A stretch of 41,551 nucleotides of DNA. Source: Parvibaculaceae bacterium (GTDB taxonomy: Bacteria; Pseudomonadota; Alphaproteobacteria; Parvibaculales; Parvibaculaceae). A program made the position numbers and the translations under genes. The notes under the pieces are model-generated. The model saw only the letters and a program-made list of their open reading frames with translations, was not told the origin of the DNA and ran no database searches. Shown in pieces: positions 1-7,841 of the stretch (its first letter is position 1; every line of letters begins with the position of its first letter). The stretch covers positions 1 to 41,551 of the forward strand of contig JARGNZ010000027.1 of NCBI GenBank assembly GCA_029209985.1, in the 5' to 3' direction.

Positions 1-1395
1 GCGGTCACGGCTACATTGAAACGCCTTGAAGGTGCCTTTGCTTTAGGCGTTTTGTTCAAAGGCCATGAAGACCTGATTATTGCTGCCCGCCGTGGTAGCC
101 CGCTGGCGATTGGCTATGGACATGGCGCCATGTACCTTGGGTCTGACTCCTTTGCGCTTGCCCCTATGACGAACCGGGTTGCCTATTTGGAAGATGGGGA
201 TTGGGCTGAGATCACACGAGATGCAGCTGTCATTCGGGATTCAAATGGGGCCGTTGTCACACGCCCGATCAAAACTTCTGACGCGACGGCGGCGATGGTG
301 GACAAAGGCAATCATCGTCACTTCATGGCGAAAGAAATATTCGAACAGCCTGAAGTTGTTGGTCACACCCTAAGTCAATACTATGATCCGCTAACGGATA
401 AACTTAAAATCCCTGAGCTGCCCTTTAACTTTGCTGACATTCCTCGCATTACCATTGTCGCCTGCGGCACGGCGTTTTATGCAGGGCAGGTGGCTAAATA
501 TTGGTTTGAGCAGATGGCGCGCGTTTCTGTTGAAGTGGATATTGCCTCCGAATTTAGATATCGCGAAGCTGCATTGCCTGAAGGCGGTTTGGCGATTTTC
601 ATATCCCAGTCAGGTGAAACGGCGGACACATTAGCGGCGCTTGAATATTGCAGGGCACAAAAACAAACCATTCTATCCGTGGTCAATGTTGTTGAATCTT
701 CGATTGCACGGGCATCGGACGTTATTTTGCCAACACATGCCGGACCAGAAATTGGTGTTGCTTCGACAAAGGCATTTACTTGTCAATTGACTGTCCTTGC
801 ATGTTTGGCACTGGCAGCGGCATCTGCGCGGGGTAAAATCTCTGCGGTAGATGAACATGCGGCCTTCAAACACTTGATTGAGGTTCCACGTCATATCTCA
901 GAAGCTCTCAATTTGGACCGCAATCTAAATGAGCTGGCGTATGAATTGGCCAAGGCGCGGGATGTGCTTTTTCTTGGGCGCGGGGTGACGTACCCAATCG
1001 CGCTGGAAGGTGCTCTCAAGTTGAAAGAAATTTCTTATATTCATGCAGAAGGCTATGCAGCAGGTGAATTGAAACACGGCCCAATTGCACTGGTGGATGA
1101 AACGGTGCCCGTTATTGTGCTGGCTCCTTCCGACAGTTTGTATGAAAAAACGATCTCCAATATGCAAGAAGTCATTGCGCGCGGTGGCAAAGTGATCCTG
1201 ATATCTGACCGTGAAGGTATTGAACGTGCGGCAGAGGGGCCTTGGAAAACAATTGAAATTCCAAAAGTCGATGACTTCAGCCTGCCTATTATCAGCACAA
1301 TTCCTGTACAACTATTGGCCTATCACACGGCTGTGGCTAAGGGTACGGATGTTGATCAGCCGAGGAATTTGGCAAAATCCGTTACGGTGGAATAG
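1..1395 (+). CDS. glmS: Glutamine--fructose-6-phosphate aminotransferase (isomerizing), 5'-truncated by window edge
   Basis: Makes glucosamine-6-phosphate from fructose-6-phosphate and glutamine, the first committed step to UDP-GlcNAc for peptidoglycan and LPS; cytosolic. The reading frame is open from base 1, so about 145 N-terminal residues, including the catalytic Cys1 of the glutaminase domain, lie outside the window. Visible are the end of the glutaminase domain, then two SIS (sugar isomerase) domains. Family signatures match E. coli GlmS closely: SQSGETADTLAAL, GTEIGVASTKAF-like (here GPEIGVASTKAF), LKLKEISYIHAE (catalytic Glu), ELKHGP (catalytic His) and the C-terminus NLAKSVTVE with the active-site Lys. 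The TTG at position 16 is internal and not a start. In many alphaproteobacteria glmS sits beside DUF502-recG-mfd; here six other genes separate them. Confidence 0.97.
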   Translation, partial: AVTATLKRLEGAFALGVLFKGHEDLIIAARRGSPLAIGYGHGAMYLGSDSFALAPMTNRVAYLEDGDWAEITRDAAVIRDSNGAVVTRPIKTSDATAAMVDKGNHRHFMAKEIFEQPEVVGHTLSQYYDPLTDKLKIPELPFNFADIPRITIVACGTAFYAGQVAKYWFEQMARVSVEVDIASEFRYREAALPEGGLAIFISQSGETADTLAALEYCRAQKQTILSVVNVVESSIARASDVILPTHAGPEIGVASTKAFTCQLTVLACLALAAASARGKISAVDEHAAFKHLIEVPRHISEALNLDRNLNELAYELAKARDVLFLGRGVTYPIALEGALKLKEISYIHAEGYAAGELKHGPIALVDETVPVIVLAPSDSLYEKTISNMQEVIARGGKVILISDREGIERAAEGPWKTIEIPKVDDFSLPIISTIPVQLLAYHTAVAKGTDVDQPRNLAKSVTVE

Positions 1396-1400
1396 GGCGA

Positions 1401-1424
1401 GAGAATTGGATTTGCCCAATTCTC
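1401..1424 (+). terminator. Probable intrinsic terminator after glmS
   Basis: Six bases after the glmS stop, GAGAATTGG (1401-1409) and CCAATTCTC (1416-1424) form a perfect 9-bp stem with a 6-base loop, extendable by one pair. It is followed by TTCT rather than a long U tract, and the stem is AT-rich, so termination may be partial. Confidence 0.5.
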
Positions 1425-1544
1425 TTCTAATCCATTGAGACTAATGGGAAAGTTTTCTTTCAGTTTGATTTCTTTTTTTGTCGAAGTCGTCTCTCATTTG
1501 AGCTCGCGACGCAGGCTAATTTTATCAGCTTTGATTCACTCTGC

Positions 1545-1584
1545 TTCTGCTTAGTGCTACACTTATTTGAGTGATTAAGCAGAA
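1545..1584 (+). repeat. Nested inverted repeat upstream of the SPOR/TPR gene
   Basis: TTCTGCTTA (1545-1553) is repeated in inverted form as TAAGCAGAA (1576-1584). Inside lies a shorter inverted pair CACT/AGTG around TATTTG. It ends 32 bases before the ATG at 1617. It could be an operator or a leader hairpin; nothing in the sequence decides which. The rest of 1425-1616 shows no gene that I can support. Confidence 0.3.
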
Positions 1585-1616
1585 TCGCAGAATCATTGAA
1601 TGATAGGCCTTAAACT

Positions 1617-3239
1617 ATGCGGCGCGATACAAAACGAACAAAAATGACTCCTCCTACATTGTCAGCCTCTTTCGGGGTGATTGCTATTGGGATGATGGGT
1701 TTGCCGGTTGGATCAGCGCCGGCTCTGGCGGCTAATGCCCTGCCTCCGGTGCCTGCTATTTCGGCAGAAGATAGTGCCGCCGCCTACGCATCCTTACAGG
1801 CCGGCGTTGCTGCTCTGCAGACAAATAATCTTCAAGGGGCCATCGACTTTTTTGGGCGTGCCTTACAAGGCAATGCCTTAGACGCGGAAAAGAAGTCGCA
1901 AGCGTTTCATTATCGCGGAGTAAGCTATTTCAAGCTTAATATGACAGATAACGCGATTGCTGATTTTACAAGCGCTATTTGGCAGAACGGCCTCCCTGAC
2001 GAAGTAAAGCCACGGACATATTACAACCGCGCGGTTGCTTATGCGCGGTCAGGAGAAACAGATCGGGCTTTGAATGATTATGAAAAAGCCATTCAGTTCG
2101 ATCCAAGTTATGCGCGGGCATATCACAATCGGGGCAACCTGAAACGCATGTCCGGCGATTATGCTGGGGCGGCCGAAGATTATAAATCTGCGCTCTCAAA
2201 AGGCTTAGGTCGGTCTGCCTATCTTGCCAATTATGCTCTGGCGGTTTCGCTAGATGCAGTGGGTAAGCGATCGGAAGCACGCGGCTACCTCGATGCGTCC
2301 TTGACGCAGAACCCGGGATTTGAAAAATCGCAAACCCTACAAGCACATTGGCTGCGCAACCCGGGTGCCAGTGAAGATATGCAGGTCGCAAGTATTGAGC
2401 CAGCTGCCGCTGTTGCCGCGCCGGTTGCCAAAGTATCTGGCGCTCCCTTGGCCACATTAAACCCAGCACCCAGCTCTTCGCCTGTGATGGCTTCCAGCTC
2501 AACGGCCGCGTCAATGGCGCCTATACGTGAGCGGAAAGACGATGTGCAAAAGGTTGCCGCTCAAACGCCCGCACCGCAAACAAAGGAATCTTCCCTAGAC
2601 CTGTCTAAGTTGGCGTCCTCGCATGTTCAAGGTGATGCAAGCGAGATTACCAGCTCTATTGGAGGCCCTGCAATTGATGAAGCGCGTGCGCCCAGTAAAG
2701 TGGCCCAGCTATCACGTTTAGCGTCGCCGAAAAGTTCACCTGCCCCAACGGCAATCGCAAGCCTGCGCACTGATGGATTGCGGACCGGTGCTGTGTCCAC
2801 ACTGCCGAAAGAAGAAAAGGTTGGAAACGTACCTGCTGCCTTTACAACTCCTCCAGTTAAAACTGGTTGGGAGGCGACCGTGACCCGTTTTGATGGGGTT
2901 GGAAAACCCGTTAGCACGACCAACTCTAATGCGCCGAGTGCTGCTGTGCCGCCAAAGAAGGCCGCTGCTAAGCCGGCAAAGATTACAGGGCCATACCGTG
3001 TGCAAGTTGGCTCGTTTCGCTCCACAGCGGATGCTGAACAAGCCATGGGCAAAAGCAGTGCGCGTCATAAGGATTTGCTTGCCTCTGTGCAGCCCTATAT
3101 TGCGGAGGCTGATTTGGGGGCCAAAGGTATTTATTACCGGCTTCAGTATGGTGCTTTTACAAAATCATCCGAAGCTAAGTCTCTGTGCAAATCCCTAAAA
3201 GCGGCTGGAACTGATTGTTTGGTTCAAAAGGTCCGTTAG
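1617..3239 (+). CDS. Secreted TPR and SPOR domain protein
   Basis: Predicted periplasmic or membrane-linked protein of 540 residues. The N-terminus is a signal peptide (basic start, hydrophobic stretch about residues 18-36, likely cleavage after PALA). Residues about 55-215 are tetratricopeptide repeats with typical patterns such as YYNRAVAYARSGETDRALND and AYHNRGNLKRMSGDYAGAAE. Residues about 220-455 are a low-complexity Ala/Pro/Ser/Lys linker. Residues about 457-540 are a SPOR domain (GPYRVQVGSFRS ... YYRLQYGAF). SPOR domains bind peptidoglycan lacking stem peptides, usually at division septa, so a cell-wall role is inferred. The ATG at 1617 has only a weak upstream ribosome site (TAGG); the ATG at 1644 is an alternative and also leaves a signal peptide. 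Transcribed alone and convergent with the DUF454 gene. Confidence 0.85.
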   Translation: MRRDTKRTKMTPPTLSASFGVIAIGMMGLPVGSAPALAANALPPVPAISAEDSAAAYASLQAGVAALQTNNLQGAIDFFGRALQGNALDAEKKSQAFHYRGVSYFKLNMTDNAIADFTSAIWQNGLPDEVKPRTYYNRAVAYARSGETDRALNDYEKAIQFDPSYARAYHNRGNLKRMSGDYAGAAEDYKSALSKGLGRSAYLANYALAVSLDAVGKRSEARGYLDASLTQNPGFEKSQTLQAHWLRNPGASEDMQVASIEPAAAVAAPVAKVSGAPLATLNPAPSSSPVMASSSTAASMAPIRERKDDVQKVAAQTPAPQTKESSLDLSKLASSHVQGDASEITSSIGGPAIDEARAPSKVAQLSRLASPKSSPAPTAIASLRTDGLRTGAVSTLPKEEKVGNVPAAFTTPPVKTGWEATVTRFDGVGKPVSTTNSNAPSAAVPPKKAAAKPAKITGPYRVQVGSFRSTADAEQAMGKSSARHKDLLASVQPYIAEADLGAKGIYYRLQYGAFTKSSEAKSLCKSLKAAGTDCLVQKVR

Positions 3240-3333
3240 TTTCTGCAAAGACTTTTAAGGCGCACCCATCGATTGCAAACTTTGTGATTGCGTCTCCCAT
3301 GGGTTTTAAGCGCTCACGGTTGGACGTTGCTTT

Positions 3334-3753
3334 TCAGTCTGAGCTATCAGACTGCTCACTCTGTGGGGTGAGGCTCTCAGGCGGACGACTTGGCCGGGTG
3401 ACAATGAAAATTGCGACACAAAACAAGATCCCACCCACCAATGGGGCGACAAATGCCGGGGCTGAACTGAAAAAGATCAGATAGGCTAGGCTCGCCGACA
3501 TCATAACGATGGCCAGCACTTTCCCACGAAATGGAATAACCCCATGCGCGCGCCATTCGATGACTGGCGGACCTAAATGGGGATGGGTCAACAGCCAATG
3601 ATTGAGTTTTGGTGAGCCATTGGTGAAGCACCACGCGGCCATCAACAAAAAAACGGTCGTAGGTAAAACCGGTAGAAAAATACCAATTACGCCAATGATG
3701 ACTAAAAGGATGCCAAGCCCGGTGAGAAAAACATCACGCACTTTCCGGGTCAT
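3334..3753 (-). CDS. DUF454 (YbaN-type) inner-membrane protein
   Basis: Small integral membrane protein of 139 residues in the DUF454/YbaN family, whose molecular role is unknown. The signature region is at the N-terminus: a first membrane segment about residues 9-30 (GLGILLVIIGVIGIFLPVLP) running into the family motif LPTTVFLLMAAWCF, then the loop HWLLTHPHLGPPVIEW; two further hydrophobic segments follow (about 76-92 and 95-117). The C-terminal tail is short and rich in Ser, Glu and Pro. The start is well supported: AAAGGAG lies 5-6 bases before the ATG. It is the last gene of the minus-strand series starting at 7696, but a strong hairpin at 3911-3944 separates it from the DUF3089 gene, so it probably has its own promoter. 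Confidence 0.85.
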   Translation of the reverse strand: MTRKVRDVFLTGLGILLVIIGVIGIFLPVLPTTVFLLMAAWCFTNGSPKLNHWLLTHPHLGPPVIEWRAHGVIPFRGKVLAIVMMSASLAYLIFFSSAPAFVAPLVGGILFCVAIFIVTRPSRPPESLTPQSEQSDSSD

Positions 3754-3910
3754 TCAGGCTCCTTTCTCTCGCTCTTTGGTGACTTTGAAAACTTATTAGG
3801 GTCTTTGATAACAGATGTTCGTATCAAAAGGTCAACGGAACACGTTTCTTCCGTGTCTGTATATAGGGGGTAATGGGGGTAATTTCGAGATCAATTATAA
3901 GCTCACAACA

Positions 3911-3944
3911 CCAAACCCCACTGAATAAACTCAGTGGGGTTTGG
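3911..3944 (-). terminator. Strong intrinsic terminator hairpin downstream of DUF3089 gene
   Basis: CCAAACCCCACTGA (3911-3924) and TCAGTGGGGTTTGG (3931-3944) form a perfect 14-bp stem with a 6-base loop. It lies 38 bases after the DUF3089 stop on the minus strand, and nothing on the plus strand ends nearby. The downstream U tract on the minus strand is poor (TGTTGTG), so its efficiency is uncertain. Confidence 0.65.
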
Positions 3945-3982
3945 AAGTAAGGCGTAGGCCGCTTTAGTCGTCAGACAGCGTT

Positions 3983-5104
3983 CTAGTTTTTCCAGAAAGC
4001 CCCGATTCGGCGGGCAATGTCTTGGCGTAAGTTCATATAGAACAGATTGTAGTCGTAGATATGATAGTCCCCGTCATTGACGCCAAAGGTGAGGCCGGGA
4101 TCGTCGTCTGGTGGGGTTACGATGAGCATACCGCCGACACATGCAGCACCGGTCAGTGCTTTACGCGGCGCGCCCATTGGAACGCCTGTTTCGACGTAGG
4201 CAAGCCCCCCGAGATTTGCCTCTTTGGTCGCCGTTCCGTTTTGTTCCCCGGTCAAAGGGTTGATGCACGTCAGGGGACGGCCGGCAATCTCTTCCACCGT
4301 ATCGTTGATCCAAATCTTACTGGTTTCCAGCCAGTTCGTGGCATCCGAACTGGCGGTAACCGAATTCCAGTTCAGATAACATCCCGTCGTATGGGCTGAC
4401 TGACAGGGACCAATATTGGCACCAATATCCGTGGGCACTGAATAACCGATCAAATAGGCGGCCACGAGTTGACGTTCTAGCGGTGTTCCCGAAACGCGGT
4501 CTTTCAGCAGCTTGATGCCGTGGAAAGAGCCTTGGCTGTGACTGGCAATGATGAAGGGACGATTGCCCTCACGTCGCTTGAGAAATTCATCAAATGCACG
4601 CTCTACATCGCTGTAGGCCAACATCAAGGCTTTATCCCCGTCAGGCTGTTCTTGCCAAAACGAATAAAGCGTGGCTTGACGATAGCGGGGCGCATAAATC
4701 CGGGCGCTGCCATTGAAGGCACTGGCCTGAAATCGCATGACGCCATCTTCTAAGCGTTCCTTGGTGTCCCCACCTTCATCATATTTTGCATTCCAACCGG
4801 CTGTCCCAAAATAGGTAGTGGGATGGATAAAAAACACGTCAACAAGGGCGTCGGCTTGATTGTCTTGGGCACCGCTGTCTGGCGGCACGATGTCGCTAGC
4901 GTCTTTTCGCTCAGGCAAAGCAACCCACGCGGTATCTTGGCTATAATCTGGTTCTGGCGGTAATGTTTCAGCAGCGTAGGCGGTGCCGGGCTTTAAGACC
5001 CATTCTTCCAGAATGGAGGGGTCTTGGGCCACGTAAACACCCGTGCCTGCCACTAAGAAAGCAATGGCAACAAAGCCCCATAGAAGTTTCCGACCAAAAC
5101 TCAT
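3983..5104 (-). CDS. DUF3089 family alpha/beta-hydrolase-like protein, exported or membrane-anchored
   Basis: A 373-residue member of the DUF3089 family, which has an alpha/beta-hydrolase fold with a lipase-like nucleophile elbow. Residues about 9-26 are hydrophobic (LWGFVAIAFLVAGTGVYVA) and act as a signal peptide or anchor, placing the enzyme at the outer face of the inner membrane or in the periplasm. Family signatures seen are DVFFIHPTTYFGTAGWNA, the region RYRQATLYSFW, and the serine motif ASHSQGSFH (Ser near residue 187). The substrate is unknown. The gene lies 178 bases downstream of the enoyl-CoA hydratase gene on the same strand, with its own operator-like palindrome in between. The ribosome site before the ATG is weak. 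Confidence 0.82.
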   Translation of the reverse strand: MSFGRKLLWGFVAIAFLVAGTGVYVAQDPSILEEWVLKPGTAYAAETLPPEPDYSQDTAWVALPERKDASDIVPPDSGAQDNQADALVDVFFIHPTTYFGTAGWNAKYDEGGDTKERLEDGVMRFQASAFNGSARIYAPRYRQATLYSFWQEQPDGDKALMLAYSDVERAFDEFLKRREGNRPFIIASHSQGSFHGIKLLKDRVSGTPLERQLVAAYLIGYSVPTDIGANIGPCQSAHTTGCYLNWNSVTASSDATNWLETSKIWINDTVEEIAGRPLTCINPLTGEQNGTATKEANLGGLAYVETGVPMGAPRKALTGAACVGGMLIVTPPDDDPGLTFGVNDGDYHIYDYNLFYMNLRQDIARRIGAFWKN

Positions 5105-5159
5105 TTATGTATCCCATCTCTATCTAAGCCCCCAAACGGAAGGGGCGGCGCTCAGAAAA

Positions 5160-5185
5160 TGCTATATTGGCTTTACTATATAGCA
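5160..5185. promoter_or_regulatory. Operator-like inverted repeat upstream of DUF3089 gene
   Basis: TGCTATAT (5160-5167) and ATATAGCA (5178-5185) are perfect inverted repeats separated by 10 bases. The centre is about 68 bases upstream of the DUF3089 start codon, a normal position for a repressor or activator site. No known consensus is recognised. Confidence 0.35.
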
Positions 5186-5282
5186 GGGGGAGTAGGACTG
5201 ACAATTCGCCTGGTATGGGATGTACCGATTATCAAACACAATTCCGTGTGTCGCTTCTCTCGTGCCTTGGCGTAAGCTGCCA

Positions 5283-6113
5283 TTATGCGTCAATCCGCAC
5301 CTTTTCCACGCCTTCTTCGAGACTTTCCGCTAAAAAGGCTGCCATTTCTTGGCGCGCATTCGGATCTGTCGCAATAAGGGCGGAAAAGCGCGATCTTTCC
5401 TCGACACAGCCGTCTATAAGGGGGGTATCAAGTGCAGACTTAATGAGTGCTTTTGCCTCTCTGAGTGCCCGTGGTGACCTGTTCGCCAATTCTTCGGCCA
5501 GCTCTAATGCGGCATCCAACGCACGGCCTGCTGGGACACAGTCATTTACAAGGCCAATACTGTGGGCTTCTTCCGGCGCTAAAAGCTTACCGCGTAATAT
5601 CATATCTAAAGCGCGGGCCTCCCCAAGAAGGCGGGGAAGGCGCTGGGTGCCGCCAGCACCGGGAAAAATACCTATCGTCGTCTCGAGCAAGCCAATTTTG
5701 AAATGTCCAGATTCACTAATTCTAAAATCACAGCACAGAGCAAACTCAAGGCCACCCCCTTGGCAATAACCGTTGATCGCTGCAATTGTTGGTTTGGGAA
5801 AACAGTCCAATTTCTCATACATGGTTGAAATCGGATTATCTGCGCGGGCGGCCTCCAATATGTCAGCTTCACTGCGTCCGCTGGCAGCAAGCTTTTCGGC
5901 CAATTCCAGAAGTTCGCTGACATCATAATGCCGGATAAAGACACCGGGAACGCCGCCAATAAAGACCACAACCTTTACGTTATCATCCGTGGCTAAATCA
6001 TCTAAAGATGCAGAAATCAGCGCGGCTTGCGCCCCATTCAAATACCCCTTTGAGGGATTATCCAAGGTGATAATCGCGATCCCATTGGCAATATTGGTAT
6101 TGATCAAAGCCAT
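5283..6113 (-). CDS. Enoyl-CoA hydratase/isomerase family protein
   Basis: Crotonase-fold enzyme of 276 residues, the usual length, likely hydrating a 2-enoyl-CoA to the 3-hydroxyacyl-CoA in the cytosol. Crotonase signatures are complete: the substrate-binding part AAINGYCQGGGLEFALCCDF and the region GLLETTIGIFPGAGGTQRL. Both catalytic glutamates expected in true hydratases are present, Glu123 (GGGLEF) and Glu144 (LLETTIG), so hydratase activity is likely rather than another crotonase reaction. The start is firmly set by GGGAGGA six bases before the ATG. It lies 141 bases downstream of the DUF6285 and kinase genes on the same strand and probably acts in the same acyl-CoA pathway. Confidence 0.92.
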   Translation of the reverse strand: MALINTNIANGIAIITLDNPSKGYLNGAQAALISASLDDLATDDNVKVVVFIGGVPGVFIRHYDVSELLELAEKLAASGRSEADILEAARADNPISTMYEKLDCFPKPTIAAINGYCQGGGLEFALCCDFRISESGHFKIGLLETTIGIFPGAGGTQRLPRLLGEARALDMILRGKLLAPEEAHSIGLVNDCVPAGRALDAALELAEELANRSPRALREAKALIKSALDTPLIDGCVEERSRFSALIATDPNARQEMAAFLAESLEEGVEKVRIDA

Positions 6114-6254
6114 ATATTCCTCCCGCGTAATATTGGAATCTTAGAAATCCGGCCCTCCCTAAAGCCAAGATTAGATTCTCACTTTCTATTTCACGCGGAA
6201 ATTATCTATTCTGCAAGCCCCTTAATTCGTACACGCCCAATTTATCAACTTCAT

Positions 6255-6626
6255 TCATACGCCTAAGGATTTTCGGTAGGCAGAATACTTTGGTTGGTCA
6301 ATGGAAAGCTTGGCAAGGGTTGTGCTCCAAAGATGTTCTTTTAGCCCATTCGTTTCTAGTGTCAGCTCACCAGATGCAATTTTTTCACAAAGTGTTCTGT
6401 TCAAATCCTCCAGCGAGCCCTCTGATGAAAGCAGAGAGACAAGACGGCCATGTTCAGCTTGGTTTTCTTGAGGGGCAATTTTCAGTTCGCGTTTAACAAT
6501 ATCAAGTGCATTGGCAGCAACCATGGCGTGAAATGCTGAATGGCCTTCTAGCTGTGGCAACAACTTGGTGCGAATAAAGTCAGCGACAACGTCGATAATT
6601 TCAACGGATTCTGGGAGGTCTTGCAT
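6255..6626 (-). CDS. DUF6285 protein, likely LvaB-like partner of the acyl-CoA kinase
   Basis: A 123-residue soluble protein with no signal peptide or membrane segment, predicted all-helical. I recognise the DUF6285 type from the N-terminal phrase LPQLEGHSAFHAMVAANAL followed by a central acidic region and the conserved basic C-terminal end KYSAYRK. Such proteins are typically encoded directly beside APH-type phosphotransferases, as here, where the kinase gene ends only 17 bases upstream. In Pseudomonas putida the small protein LvaB works with the kinase LvaA to phosphorylate 4-hydroxyvaleryl-CoA; I infer the same partnership. The equation of DUF6285 with LvaB is from memory and needs an alignment. 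Confidence 0.75.
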   Translation of the reverse strand: MQDLPESVEIIDVVADFIRTKLLPQLEGHSAFHAMVAANALDIVKRELKIAPQENQAEHGRLVSLLSSEGSLEDLNRTLCEKIASGELTLETNGLKEHLWSTTLAKLSIDQPKYSAYRKSLGV

Positions 6627-6643
6627 GAGGTTCTCCGCTCTAT

Positions 6644-7696
6644 TTATTGGTTTTGTGGGGCAAGGAGGTGTAACAGGTCGATTTCTGTTTCCGATGCTCG
6701 GCGGCCAATCGCGGCACGTTCAACCGAACGATCCGTGCCATTGCGAAATGCTTCATACATGAGGGTGCACATGATGCCCCACTTCAGTGTGCCAAGAATT
6801 TCCCAATACCTGACCTGCTCTGGATCTACTGGGATGCCGCTTGATTTTTCGTAGGCGGCGAAAAGCTCTTCTCGTTGACCAAAACCGCCAACCGGTTTGT
6901 CAATTTGGCCAAACCGCCATGAGTTGACACATAGCCAACCTAAGTCTTCCATAGGGTCGCCTAAGTGCGCCAGTTCCCAATCTAATACGGCCGCTATCCC
7001 CACTTCTGGGGTGATCATTAAATTGCCGTTCCGAAAATCTCCATGAACCAATGTAATTCTTGGGTTTTTGGGCGCATTGTCCGCAAGCCATTTGAAGGCC
7101 AGCTCAAAGACAGGATGGGGGTGATTGTGGGCGATATATGTTTGGTGGTATTGGGCCAGTTCTTCGTGCGCGGGGGCTGCGCGCAACTCAGGGCATTGCT
7201 CAATCGGAATGGCGTGAAGTCTGCCTAGAATTTCACCGCATTGGCGAGCCAGGTCCGGTCGTATTGCCTCAAACTCCGCATCTCGCAGAATTTTTCGCGC
7301 AATGGTTTCTCCCTCTACATGATCCATGATGAAGCCTTCGCCCAAATTATCCTCGGATGCGAGGACAAAACGAACAGGAGGCACGCGGATATGTGCGACT
7401 GTATCGGCCAAATCTATTAAGGCTGCTTCTGTTGCGAGGGGCAAAGCTGTTTCTTTATCGGCGTCGCGCTGGCCGCCGGGGGCGCGGCGCAGGATCAAGG
7501 GGAGGGACTTCCCCGCAACTTCAATGTTAAATGACCATGTTTCTTGGCTGGCACCACCTGACAGCCGTTTGAGCGACATAAGCTCAGCGGAAGGGTCAAT
7601 ATGGGCCTGACACGCTTTGGCTAAAAAAGCTTTCATATCCTCAAGGGACGTGTCTTTTTTCGTCTTGGTTTCATCTGATGTTGTTTTTTGAGCCAT
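6644..7696 (-). CDS. APH-family phosphotransferase (LvaA / ACAD10-11 kinase-like)
   Basis: A 350-residue kinase-fold protein of the aminoglycoside phosphotransferase family. Seen motifs are SGGASQETWSF (P-loop-like N-lobe), the catalytic loop LVHGDFRNGN (about residues 215-224, with the catalytic Asp) and the metal-binding segment VLDWELAHLGDPMEDLGWLC (about 235-254). This version is typical of the branch fused to acyl-CoA dehydrogenase in human ACAD10/ACAD11 and of bacterial LvaA, which phosphorylate 4-hydroxyacyl-CoA, rather than of antibiotic resistance kinases. The ATG at 7696 is chosen over the GTG at 7699; the ribosome site is weak for both. It is the first gene of the minus-strand unit kinase - DUF6285 - hydratase and is divergent from the DUF502 gene. 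Confidence 0.85.
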   Translation of the reverse strand: MAQKTTSDETKTKKDTSLEDMKAFLAKACQAHIDPSAELMSLKRLSGGASQETWSFNIEVAGKSLPLILRRAPGGQRDADKETALPLATEAALIDLADTVAHIRVPPVRFVLASEDNLGEGFIMDHVEGETIARKILRDAEFEAIRPDLARQCGEILGRLHAIPIEQCPELRAAPAHEELAQYHQTYIAHNHPHPVFELAFKWLADNAPKNPRITLVHGDFRNGNLMITPEVGIAAVLDWELAHLGDPMEDLGWLCVNSWRFGQIDKPVGGFGQREELFAAYEKSSGIPVDPEQVRYWEILGTLKWGIMCTLMYEAFRNGTDRSVERAAIGRRASETEIDLLHLLAPQNQ

Positions 7697-7841
7697 CACG
7701 ATATTCCAATTACTATGCCGGACGCTCGGTAGGCGTCTCTTAGTTCATAATTTTACTTCGTTCCTGTTTTGCCATGATTTAAGGTGTTTGATAAGGCGTG
7801 GGCCAGCTGATTTCCCCCCCTCAGTGCCCAAAAGAGAATGC

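Noticed and set aside
1975-2514. 179-codon minus-strand frame opposite the SPOR/TPR gene
   Set aside because: Antisense to clear TPR repeats and the low-complexity linker; long frames opposite biased coding sequence are expected by chance.
5176-5283. 35-codon minus-strand frame whose ATG overlaps the hydratase stop (TAATG)
   Set aside because: The overlap suggests coupling, but the peptide is basic and featureless, has no ribosome site of its own, and runs through the operator-like palindrome at 5160-5185.
6644-7696. Aminoglycoside resistance kinase
   Set aside because: The fold is shared, but the sequence pattern and the adjoining DUF6285 and hydratase genes fit the acyl-CoA kinase branch; no resistance role is supported.
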